The translations under genes and the position numbers were made by a program. The notes under the pieces were generated by a model. The model saw only the letters and a list, made by a program, of their open reading frames with translations, did not search any database and was not told the DNA's origin. Shown in pieces: positions 26,001-37,357 of a stretch of 64,000 nt of DNA (position 1 is the stretch's first letter; the number at the start of each line of letters is the position of its first letter). The stretch is from Neospora caninum Liverpool (taxonomy: Eukaryota > Apicomplexa > Conoidasida > Eucoccidiorida > Sarcocystidae), in NCBI RefSeq assembly GCF_000208865.1, contig NC_018394.1, forward strand, positions 2,131,964 to 2,195,963, given 5' to 3'.

Positions 26001-26217
26001 GGAGCGGCTGAACCGTAGTGCTGATCGGCCGCTCGCCTGCTACACGCGTCCGAGCCGTTTCCGGCGTGTATCGTAGGGCATCTGGTCCCTTTTGTTCCCT
26101 GTGTTTGTTGTGTACACTCTCGCAACAGGGGGATACAACACGACGGAGAGAAAGCTGAGCGAACCTTACAGGGTCTCGAGCAAGACTCGCCGAGCAGGTT
26201 GGAAGCCACCCAAGTAA
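20038..26217 (+). CDS. DEAD-box RNA helicase with secretory/transit-type N-terminus
   Basis: Four exons (20038-24870, 25119-25294, 25739-25923, 26129-26217) join in frame to 1760 aa. The ATG at 20038 opens a signal-peptide-like leader (MAGFQLLGLLFAVLCCGASA) followed by ~200 residues poor in acids and rich in Ser, Arg and Ala. That pattern would suit bipartite targeting to the apicoplast; this is inference. A ~900-residue acidic low-complexity region follows. The helicase core comes late: Q motif (F1172..PSPVQAAGIPRLL), motif I AQTGSGKT (~1224), Ia PTWELA (~1323), Ib GTPPR, II VIDEAD (~1426), III AAATVS (~1510), IV VLIFTNS, V CTDLASRGLD (~1640), VI HRAGRTGRMG (~1670). Motif Ia has Trp for the usual Arg and motif III has Ala for the first Ser of SAT. 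Large acidic or Ser-rich inserts separate motifs I-Ia and II-III. The ending (WKPPK then TAA) lies in exon 4. Confidence 0.85.
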
Positions 26218-27946
26218 GCTACTTGCTACGTAACGAACGATGCCGCCTGACAAACGCGGTCGAGTCCGGAGGCGAATGTTCCGGTCGTTGGGTTGGCCTT
26301 TGTAGCACGTGGCGCCTCGGTGCCTCGCCGCAAAGGGTCGGAGACCCTCCGGAAAATATGGCTAGCGTTGCTTCTGGTGTCGGCAAGTACGACAGACTCA
26401 AAGCGCCTGTCGACACGCCAGTTCCACTCATCAGCTTTCGCACGGTCTGTTAAGCGGTAGGAAATCGAGCCCTTGAATTTTGTGTGGATCCGATGACACA
26501 GGTCAGCAGCGTGGCACCAGGAACGGGCGGAGCACATTCGCCGCCGGCGCCAGAAACAAAAGACGGAAAAAGATTACAGACGGGGAAAAGAGAAAAAGAA
26601 GAAAGAAGAACATCGTCAGCGGTCGAAGCGGGGTGCAGTTATTGCTGCGACCAAACGGAGGCCGTCATAAGAAGCGACATCCTTTTTCCCGCCAGACTGA
26701 ATTGGCAAGAGAACGCGCTGGACAGAAGGTAAGGGCGTCCCGTGGGGGAAACGCCGGATACTGCGAGCACACGGGACATTGACGCGTCTGTTGGACCGCC
26801 GACGTCAACGTGGTGACAGGTATTCCGAGACAGTCAGGCCAAAGCGCACGCAAGACGCTCCTAGTGGTATCCGAAGCGTCCGGGTTCCACGAAAAACTCA
26901 CGGGGACGAGAAGCGTTTTTCCTGGACGCACTCGGGGGTTCGGTGTCGTCTCCGCTTCTCTGCAAAAGGATGCGTTCGTCCTAGCGCTCTGGTGTTCGTA
27001 GACTCGTGAGAATGTAGATGCCGGCATGCGCAGCTCGTGCGGGACATGCCGCAACAGTAAAAAAACTCAGTCGACCGCAAGGCTCAGCTTTGACCTTCAT
27101 TGACGCATCGAAACGGCTGCCTGGGAGGAGTCCCCACAAGTTTTGATCAGCCAAACGAATGGTGCGGAATCTTCCCACACGAGACAGGAGTGAAAGTGAA
27201 AGTCCAAACAGCGAACAAAGTTAAGACGGCACGATTCAACAGGGTTTGTGTAAATGCTCAGTCCCTTCGGAGCTGTATAGCCGCTGAGTTGCCGCGTGTT
27301 GCTATCCTGTTGATTGATTGGCCGCCAGGCGTTTTACAGATATCTCAGACAAGAACATCTATCTACTCAGTCGGACGCTAAAAGCAGGGTGCCCACTACC
27401 GATGGGTCGGGACATGTCCCGTGCCTGGGCGGTGCCCGTAACGGTGACTAGACACTCGCCGGTGCCTGATTGCAAGAAAACCTGGAAAAACCGGTTAGTC
27501 TGAAGCGGCAGTTCTCATCGAGAAGAATGAAGTCTGTGTTGAGTAGAAAACCCAACCGGATTCACGCATGAACGATCCGTTCGTCCAGTCACAACGCTGT
27601 CCGTACACCCTCAGAAAAGGGGCAGAGGAACTTTAGCTAGCTCCTTGTCTGTTCCATCGCCGGATCTCCACTGATTACGCCACAGACTCTTCCAAACGAA
27701 ACAAACCAAAGAGACATCTTTCGGAATAGCAACCTGGAGGCGCAACGTTTTCGCTCTACACAGCGCCACGTCCCGTGTGTCTGAGCGGGGTTGAGCGGGA
27801 GAGTCGGTCTCCTACACCCCGTGAAGCCTTGTCCCCACGGCCGAGGAGCCCTTGCGCTGTCGAAACGATAGCTCTCGGGCCCTTCAGCTAGATCACAAAA
27901 CGGAGGGAGAGAAGCTGTTGAATCAGTACTCCTCTAGAAAAAGCAT
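26218..27946. other. Convergent 3' intergenic region
   Basis: This is the space between the helicase stop and the NPL-protein stop, which face each other. Only short frames are present. It should hold both 3' UTRs; no terminator or RNA gene could be assigned. Confidence 0.5.
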
Positions 27947-30900
27947 TTATTTCAGGGAGCAAACGCCGTTGGAGACGTCGAAGGTGGACGCGTTAGCCTT
28001 GAGGAACTGTGCCATCTTCTCGCTAACTCCAGCGGGCTTCTTCACTTTTTGTCCGAGCGTAGCCAGAGGCGTCTTGCCGTTCTTCTTCAAGAAATCCACC
28101 AACGCGCTCTTGTACGCCGCAGCGTCTCCCTTCTGGGGAGCCTGGCCTTTAGCTGGTGCAGCCGACGGTTTGGCTGAAAAAATACCGAAAACACCCGTCG
28201 GAAAAAAACGGCGTCACTTGTGAGAGAACGCTCAGTGATCACTTCCACGTTCACTCCAGCTTGCTAAACACACTGCGCCACCAACGCGGAGGTGCAAAGA
28301 CCATCGAACTAAGAGGAGAGTCTCTAGCGCTGCGGGAACCCTCTCAAGATACACAGGTTTCCCGCCACATACCAACGAACAAAACAAAAAGGGAGCAGAG
28401 CGCGGCAACCGCTCTCAGTACGGTGGCACCAGGCTCACCTAAACCACCCTGGAAGTCTCATGAATCTCACCTCGGCGACAGCGTCACATCGCAAACATGT
28501 TTCGCTATGCCACAAAAACGGGCTCTGGGAAGATGAACCGAAACGAAATCTAGCTTTCCATGAAACTCGGAAAGGTGCCTTCTGGCGGAAAGATCTACAG
28601 CTCTCACGGTGAATATATATATATATATATATATTATATAAAGCTATCTTTAGGATCCTCACCCTTCTTGTTTGAGGTCTGAGCTGCTTCGAGAGCCTTG
28701 CGCTTCTTGTCGCCCATGCTGGCTTTCTTGTTTTGTGGGGACTCGTCTTCCTCCTCGTCCTCTTCGTCGTCTTCCTCAGAGTCTTCGCCAATGCCGTTCT
28801 CCATGTCCTGGGTAGATGTGCACACCGGCCGACAACGGAAACAATAGAAGACGCACACAGAGAGAAACGGGAGACGAGCTCCGCTCTCGAACCACAGAGA
28901 ATACGAAAAGCGGCCGCGAGAACGGCTCTCTAGTCAGTCCCCCGCTCCGTGTTGCACGAGGCCAATTACACGCGCAGCACATGTACCTGTCGATACGGCG
29001 GCAAGCAGGACGGCAACGCTGGCAAACACAGAGGTGCGTCTATCTGTTGGACCCAGAGTAAAACTATTTGTGGAAGCACCCTACGTCAGCATCTTCGTCA
29101 TCTTCACTGCCTTCATTTTCGTCCTCATCGTCCTCGTCTTCATCGTCATCATCACCGCCCGTGAGGGCCTTCATCTCAGCGTCATCTACAGTCACAAACA
29201 TCGCACACGTTACAGGTCCATCCAGGAAACGCAGGCAATACAGACACAGACCGAGCAAGAAAGAGGCGAAGACACATACGCCACGTCGGAGACCCGGTTC
29301 AAAGGGCACACGCAGGAAGATTGAGTGCCTTTCTGAATTCCCGCATCATGTGTACGGGACACTGTGACACCACGCACACCTTGCGTGCAGAGACAGCACC
29401 TTAAAGCTCTGGGCATCTCCTAATGCGACGAGAAATCATTCAGGGGCCCACGCGCGCTATCGGGGGAAATGACAAAATATACACGTCCGGTTTGGCATCG
29501 AGTGTTGACCCTACAAACCCAGTTTTCTTCTGGATCCGCCCCGCCCGCCTTCCTCACGAAAAACAGGAAGGAGACGAAGATCAGGACACATGTTCTTGGC
29601 TGCGTGAAATGATCGCCAGGGAGGACCCCGAGACAGGACTGACTGCGGGTGTACGTACGCCTGACAACCTTAGAATCAGCCAGATGCAGGAAAGCGAGTG
29701 ACAGTTGATGGAAGCCGCCCACGGAAGGAAAAGTCTCCACAGTGAAGCAGCGACGCGGTAGGCCACGTAACGCAAATCTCCCGCTCCCATTTATATGCAC
29801 ATATGCAGCCAATAGATAAATACAGATAACTATATGCGTGCCGTGTTGCGGCGTTGCATGTCCACATACCATCATCGTCATCCTCCTCGTCGTCATCCTC
29901 TTCATCTTCATCATCCTCCTCGTCGTCATTGCCATCCAAGTCTTCAATCTTTCCTCCTTTCTGCACGTGAAACATTGACAAAAAGTGCAATCCATTAGAC
30001 ACGAAAAATTTCGGTGTATTTCCGGAAACTCGGAAAGGTGAAGCTTTTCGTGCTCTTCATAAACTTTAAACGAAGCTTTAAATTGTAAATCTGGTTTTGT
30101 ACGTAATACTCGTGAATGTTATATATTATTTAGAAAACTCGACTGTAACTGAATCACGCCTTGAAAACACCAGAGAAGACCAGTGTCCTCTAAAAACCGA
30201 CTCGTTCGCATTCGGTTCCCGTCCCTTCCTTATCCATATCCAGCGCTCGTTCACCCCGAAAGCGCTTTCGTCCGCCTAAAGCAAAAACCGTACCTACATC
30301 TGTATTTCTTTCTGTTCCCGTAGCCACTGGATTTGTGCATGCCTAAATCTAGAACTCATTACACACGCATACACGTTATCACAATATATTCACCCCTCCA
30401 CCTCTCGACCAGCCTATCGCTACTTACGTTGACAAACGTATCTATGTATTTGTTGCTACACTCCTATATATATATATATATGTACAGATGGTCCCAGACT
30501 GAGGGTTTCTTACAGTGGGGATGTGCTTTTTCGCATGGTGCACGACGTTCTCTTCCATGTCGGATTCAGAGTCCTCCTCGTCTTCGTCGCTGTCGAAGCC
30601 TTCAGCGTCAGGCTCGAAGTAGCCCGTCAGGTGGACCTGTCGTTACACAGGACGAAGCAAAGCAAGGAAATTGCCACCGAGGACGCCCACTGCGCTGAAG
30701 CACGAGAAGACCTCACTTTCGAAACTCCGAAAAAAAGTGAGCGATATTTTTGGACACAGGAAAGGGACAAGCAACAATGAAATGCCCGGTCGCGAAGGCG
30801 AATCACTTGTGCACAAAAAAGGGTTCGAAGGCATGCAGAAAGAGCCGTGTCGACATGGCACACAGCAAGCACACCTCCGTGCAAGCGCTCTCAGACGCTA

Positions 30901-32200
30901 AAGAACATACACACATATGCACGGTACATAGACAATTAAATACACTCAGTTCTCTTTGGCTGTACACCACTGCCCTAGCGTCCTGATATCAGACAGCTAA
31001 AAGTGTTGGATTTCAATAGTCTACACCACTACAGGCGTCATGCCCCACGTATTTTGGATATACAGCACATAGAGCCAGCGTCACCCTTTCCTCGAACGAA
31101 TCGGTGCCTTTCTGTGGAGCATACCTCGTTCTTCCCACCCTCGGTCTTGATGGAGATACCCTGGCGAGTGGAGAGAAAGAGGTCGAGGTTGGTGAACTCC
31201 AGTTTGTCTTTCTGAAGCATGCAGACAGAGTAGGTCTTGCCTTCCTGGGTCACCTGGACGTAGGTCCGGCCCGCGTCCTTCGGCTGGGGCATGCAAACCT
31301 GAAACACAAGACAAACAAGAACGCTCGCCACACGTGGTGCAGAATCCTTCGGCGACTTCAGAGTTGAAAGCTGTGCCCAACGGAAGAAACGAAGTAAAAA
31401 GGTGTTAGTGCATGCATATATATATATATATATATATATATCGAACATGTTAGAATTACAGTGGTATGTAGCAGATATCGCTCAATGTGGATGTGACTGA
31501 ACGCATGCAAGAATAAACTCCTGCCGCTCAGTCCGTCCTGTTTTGCTTCGTGTCGAAGCTAGACGGCCGAGAACTGGCTCTCTATGCGTCGCCTACCTGC
31601 GACAGATGGAGAACTTCGCCGCCATCTTCGGGAGACAAAGTGACCGTTTGGCCGGGCTTTACAACAACGCCTGAACATGAGACAGAAAAACACGGAGGGG
31701 TGTCCTTAGAGGAGGTCGTTTCCTTCCCAGACAAGAGCCCGCAAGAAGAGTCAAGAGTGTCCACGGACTTGCGCTGAGGGTCCCCTGGGGTGTATGTCTG
31801 TTCGTGGACGGCGCGGTGCATAAACGGACGGTAAATCCAAGCGTATTCCGGTAAGATTGCCACGCGTAGTGCCCGCGGTAAGTCATCAGCAGGAAGCACG
31901 GCCCCTGGCCCCGACCCCCGCGTCCTTCTCCCGGACTCGTCGCTGCGGCCGGTGCACGGCAGTGGCCACGCTGTGCGGAGCGGCAGGGAAGTGGAGAGGC
32001 AAACGAGAAAAATAAAGAGGCATTGCGGAAAGGACAGCCAGGGCGTGGCCGCTGTCATGTCTGCGGCTTTCCGGGGCAGAATTTGCGGCCCCACACGGTC
32101 CCGCGCTGCCGATTCGCTTTGGTTTTGCCATCCCGGCGGGAGACAACTGGAAAAGCGGACGCTTTCCCTCAGGCCGTTCTCGCGACTCACCGTAAAACAT
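27947..32200 (-). CDS. Nucleoplasmin-like (NPL) domain acidic protein, probable histone chaperone
   Basis: Eight exons join in perfect phase to 314 aa: 32191-32200, 31597-31670, 31125-31298, 30514-30636, 29870-29960, 29085-29185, 28663-28807, 27947-28173. Exon 1 codes only MFY plus one base; exon 2 completes MFYGVVVKPGQTVTLSP, the first strands of the nucleoplasmin-like fold found at the N-terminus of nuclear FKBPs and plant HD2 proteins. The fold continues through VQVTQEGKTYSVCML and LEFTNLDLFLS to VHLTGYFEP. Exons 4-7 each encode Asp/Glu runs with a Lys-rich patch (DKKRKALEAA), typical of histone-binding acidic chaperones. Exon 8 adds a compact ~75-residue module (ALVDFLKKNGKTPLATLG..FLKANASTFDV..SLK). 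No FKBP peptidyl-prolyl isomerase domain is present. Nuclear or nucleolar location and histone binding are inferred from the family. Confidence 0.85.
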
Positions 32201-34483
32201 CTTGTCGGGAGAAAAGGGAAGGTGAAGCGACTAGAAAATACAGAACTCGGAGGAAACAAAGAAACTACACGATTTGACCGGAACGGAAATACGCCAAAAA
32301 AACACCAGTTTTGAGCCACCGCAGAAACACTCGGACGCCCGCACGCGGTGTACATACAGCCCAACATCGGGGTTGAGGGCAACACGAGAATCTTTTCTCC
32401 ACGCGGTTGCGGCGCCGAGAGCGAGAAAAGTTGACCACCTTCCCGATGAGGTTGCACGCCTGGAGGCTTCGCGCGTTCGTCTCGTCTACGGACCGTGAGA
32501 CACGAGTCTTTTCGTAGACAGTCTCGGTTGCTGGAGGCATGGCACCGGGGAACATGCCTCTCAGGTCCTCGCCCTTTTTTTGCCCCCGTACCAAAAATGA
32601 GCAGGCGTGCCTGAGACGCCCCAGCTCTCGCGGGGGGGGGGGGGGGGGGGGGAAATGCGGTTTTCCGCAAAAGCGCCACTTTCTGTGTGGCAGTCTAACC
32701 GGCAACATCGACACGCCACATACCGACACTCGAGCGAAGTCCACGCTGCCGCGAGAGCGCGCTTCCAGGGGGGGTCTAGCGCGTGCAGACTTTTTTGGCT
32801 GACTGCTCGAAACCCTTTCAGATTGACACACCGAGGCGTTTCTGGACACACTCACAGGCGCTGGAACTAAACACTTTCACAGAACAGCCTGGGGTGGCGA
32901 GACTCCACTGTAACGTTAAGAAATCATCTGAAGTAGAAAAAGCGGCAGCAAGAACTCCGCCGAGAGAGTCACTGAGCACTTGTTCCAATTCCAGAGTTCG
33001 TCCCTGGGTGCGGATATCGATGTAAAGCCGCTGTAGAAAACGTCGCGCTGGACGCGCGTCGATTTCATCGCTCTTTCTCACTCCAATCTGTACGATTATA
33101 GATCTCTCGCTTTAACAGAAAAAGGTCGAAGGGACTACCGTTTTCCACACTCCGTCGCTCCGCAGCCCCATCCAGCTGTGTGGACACAAAGACACCGGTC
33201 TCTGGTGGGTAGGATCCTCGCGTTCTTCAGCGTGTTGTCTTCTTCAAAGATCTCTTGTTTCTCCATCTCTCCGACATCCGTCATCAGTTTTCATGCCTCC
33301 TTCTCCCTCCGGGTTTCTCTCTACGAATCCCTCCCTCGGCTTTCTTCCCAGCCGCCCCGTGTCTCCTCTGTCTCCTTTTTACGGTCCGCTCTCCTTACCG
33401 TCTTCCCTTTCCTATTTGGACTTCATTTCGTTTCGACCTCTCTTTTCCTCTTGTTGCACTCCTGTCTCCTATTCCCCTCGCAGCTCTTGGTCCCTTTCTT
33501 TGCCTTCTTCCCCGCATTCTCGCCATTCCCTGCTGCTTGCTCTTGCCATGTGTACCGAAGCCTCATTTTAAACCAGCACTGTCTGCACTTGATTTCTCTT
33601 TTGCCTCCTTGGTCACTTTCTTTCTGTCTCTTCGCCCTCCCACCCTAGGTCGCTCCGCCGCTGGAACTTCCTGACGACACTGTCGCATCAGGCCTGTGCC
33701 GTGCTCCTGATGCCTGAGATCCGCGGACGGGAGAGAGAAACGGCTGCGCTGAGGCAGGTGCTAAAGGATCACGAGGAAACGACTTGTCTTTCGATTTTCC
33801 AGGGAAGAACGAAAAAGCCATGCATGCCGGGACGTCGGTCCCTCCGAGAGGGACAGCCGGGGACACAGGTCTCTCCTCCCCGCTTTCTTTCGCGGATGGC
33901 TACACGGTCAGCTTCGCCCTGCATGCCGCATTGGGTAAGACGTGAAGCTGCTGAGGGGCGCTTTCCCTGGGTCTGTTTGCGTTCTGCTTTTTCAGCAAAA
34001 ACATGTTTCATTGCCGACGCGACCGCACTCAGCAATCCTTTCTCCTGCTCTGAGACCCCACATTCGCCTGCCGGTCGTCGGCACCCTGTGCCTTTCTGGC
34101 CTTCTGTATCTTCTTCCCCCCCGCACGGCTCCTTGCTCTGTCTCTCGGCTTTTCTCCAACTCTATTAATTCTCCGAGACGGCCTTTCTGCCTATTTTGGT
34201 CCTGACAGTCCTCTGTTTCCTCTCGTGTTTCCTTCCTGTCGCCGCTCTCCTCTTATCTCTCCCTGCCGCTGTCTCCCCTTTTTACGGTGCCTCGCCAGCT
34301 CAATTCCAGCCGCCGTTCCTCCGCCGCCTTCTGCGCGAACGCCAGAGACAGGCTTCGGATGCGTTGTCGAGCTCGTCGTCTCCTCTGTCTTCGTTTTCCC
34401 CCCGACAGTCTCCGTTTCAGCCGTTTTCGTCTTCCAAAGTGGAGAGTGGAGGATCTGAAGGCGGCGGCAGTCTGAGGCTGCAG
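32201..34483. promoter_or_regulatory. Divergent intergenic region between the NPL and exopolyphosphatase genes
   Basis: The NPL start (32200, minus) and the first supported exopolyphosphatase ATG (34484, plus) point away from each other, so both promoters should lie here. The region contains a 21-base G run, a sequence ctgagacgcc just beside it (resembling the WGAGACG element described for some Toxoplasma promoters), and a pyrimidine-rich stretch from 33230 to 33660. Upstream non-coding or N-terminal coding exons of the plus-strand gene may also lie here: the frame entering 34484 is open from an acceptor near 34208 and starts with a hydrophobic run. Confidence 0.4.
32632..32652 (+). repeat. 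Poly-G tract (about 21 G)
   Basis: A near-continuous run of about 21 G on the plus strand sits roughly 430 bases upstream of the NPL start, between two divergent genes. It could form a G-quadruplex, or simply be a slippage-prone homopolymer. Confidence 0.85.
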
Positions 34484-35763
34484 ATGCAGAGCTCGCTGCT
34501 GTCCCTTGCGGAGCCGCGAACGAGGAAGCAGACAGGGGCTGGCCCCGTCGCTTCTCAGACTCAACCCGAAAACAGAGACACGGTCTTTCCGGAGTATTTA
34601 CAGAATGTGGGGGCATTCCTGCGCGCATGCAAAGAAAGTGCGGCGACGGCAGCCGCGGCGGCGCAACATGGCACGGACGGAGACGTGCTCCTCGTCTTAG
34701 GCAACACCAGCGCAGATCTCGTAGGGCGGAACCCGACGGGGAGAAAGAGGTTTTAGCGAGACAGGGGGAGGGCTGAAGGGAAAATGCGAGCAGAAAAAGA
34801 GAGTGCCCAAATGTGTGGACGACAGACCACAAGGAGGGGTCTGGGAACAGGGCGGGGAAACGAAAGAACATGTCGAGAATGAACGTCACCATGCGAGGCT
34901 CGATCGATCTTCCGAACACTGCCAGGGCCCTTTCCATCACAAGCTAGTCTTCTGCGGTCCGCTCGCCTCTCTCTGTCTTCGAAAATACTTCTTTCGCACC
35001 CGTGTCGCTTTGCCTCTCTCTCTGTATACGTAGCTGCCTCGACGCTTCTCTGGATTCTCGGCCTGCACCCGCTGCGGGGCGAGCTAGTGAGGTGTATCGA
35101 AGAGAAATCGCACGCGGCTGCACGCAGCGGAAGACAGCCCGCGAGGGCAGTTCTCCACAGTGGCTCTGTCGAGTGTCCAGTCCCTGCCACGTGCGAGGTG
35201 TATCTGCAGCTCTTCTCCACTCCCCGTGTTTCTTCTTGTCCACCCCTGCCTGAAGGACAGCATTTCCGCAGCCATAGGATATGCCTTTTTCCTCGAGTTC
35301 TGCCGCTTCGTCTTCGAGCCCCTTTCCTCTTCGCCGGACAAAACAGCCGCGAGACTCCCGGTGTCAGAGCCGGCTGCGCGTCCTCGGTTTCTTCCTGTCG
35401 TCCAATGCCGTTCTCGCGAATATGCCTACAGACTGCAGGTGAGACGTCTAAGCGTCGCGCCTCCCCTTTGCGCTCTTGGGAGACAGTGGATGCGGCACGG
35501 CAACGAATATATTTATTTTTGTAGAAATCATGCGTGTGTGGCTGCGTCGCTGTCGAGACAGACAGTCGTCGCTACGAGGCGTTCTCGAATGCAAGCAGCA
35601 ATGGAAATCGGTTTTTGGCGTCGGCCGTCAACTGCGACGGACTGGTCATCGTGCTGTGTCTCCTTTATGCCGACTCACGGCCACGCCTGTGACGAAAGTG
35701 ATGCCCTCCTCAAGGCAAAGATACGCACTCCTGAATGCATGCATATATACTGACAGACGCGTT

Positions 35764-35795
<32 letters not shown>

Positions 35796-37324
35796 TGCAC
35801 ATATGTGAACATTTCCCTTTGCATGTTCTGCCGGACTTGCACCGATACACATTACAGCTGGGTGTCTCCAAACCGAAAAGATCCCGTGGTCTCCTGTCAA
35901 CGTTTTTCCTGCTGCGTCGCTTCTTTGTTCCTCGGTTCAGACTCGATGGTGGTTGGAGCTCTGTACCGGCGAATTTGGAGACGCTACGCTTCTGTTCGTA
36001 GATACACCTGCCACAGCGACGGTAGGTCCCTTTCCTTTTTGTCTCCGTTTTTCTTGTTTGGCTCCGAGTCAAGTGATTTCGTTCCACCTGTGAGCGCATT
36101 CCGCCGTCATACAATCGTTTGCATGCTTCTTGATATGCCAGACATCCCGTGCCTTCTTGCCTACCTGTCCCTTCTGAGGGTGTCTCCTCGCGGTCGCTTG
36201 GACTCCAACGCCGCCGGAGGCCTCTGCAGCACGCCGTCTCTTTGCCTTCAAACTGTCGCTCCAGCCGCCTCCTCCCTGGGCGGGCCGGAGCGCTGAGCTT
36301 GGCCAGGTGCATGCGCCGTCTTTAATTTCTCGATGAAGACTTTTCTGTAGATCCCACCCGGTGCCGCGTCTGTTGTCGAGTGAGTTAAGGGTTGCGGTTG
36401 CCCGCCCACAGTGTCTCCTCGCGGTCGTTGTGGATCCACTGTGCAGCTCCTTGCGCAGGCGGCGGACAGCCCGACAGCGCCCCTGCTCGCCTTGGTGGAT
36501 CACAACGCCGTGGAGCCGTCTGAGGCAGCGTAAGTGACGAGACCGAGGCGAATTGCGCCCCCAAACGCGGACTGGCGAGTGCGCGTGCTCTGCCTGTCAG
36601 TCCTGGCCTCCATCCTCAATTTGGCTTCAGGCTCTGTCGCTGGCTACCGAGCCCTTTGAGTTCCCGCAAACGCCCACCTCGGCATCCACATCCGCATATC
36701 ACAGCGTTGTCATCTCTATCGGAGTATGCGCCGATGTCTACGCTTATCTACAGATGCATTCGGACCACTGTCTATCGCCGTGTGTGGGGCCCGCATCTAG
36801 TTCTGTCCCTGCATCGCTCGCGAGATTCCCCCAGAGGCTCAAACAGGCAGATCGAGACGGCCGTTCTCCCGGCTGGTTTCGGCCACCCCCCGTTGCTGAC
36901 GACGCTGCCAGAGCGCTCTGGAAGTCCTGGTTGCTGCCGCGCCGTGATGTGCATGGAAGAAGATGCGCAGACTGTATGCAGACGCGCTGAACTCATCTTA
37001 CGTGTTTCCCTAGAAAAAGTGATTCGTGTATCACCAACTGCGTGACGCCCTCACGCAAAATTCTGTGCCTGTCGCCAGTGCCCCTCAGCCTGCCTGCGCG
37101 CACGACGTGGCCAGGTTCCGCCACCCTCAGGGGCCCTAAACTGCGCGGTCCCAGGCTGCGTTAGATGCTTTTATCAATCGTAGGCACAGCCATGTATGCA
37201 TTTCTACAGCGGGGGACGTAAAACACTGAACGAGATACACCGGAAGCCTTCCAAGATGTCCAGCGATACAGGCAGGCCCATACGTATCGATCACCTCATA
37301 CATAAATATATATATATATATACA

Positions 37325-37357
<33 letters not shown>

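Noticed and set aside
31582..32679. 365-codon minus-strand open frame over the NPL gene start
   Set aside because: Only the 3' 74 bases (31597-31670) are coding, as an exon with a clear acceptor; the upstream part lacks family similarity and the spliced MFYG start completes the domain.
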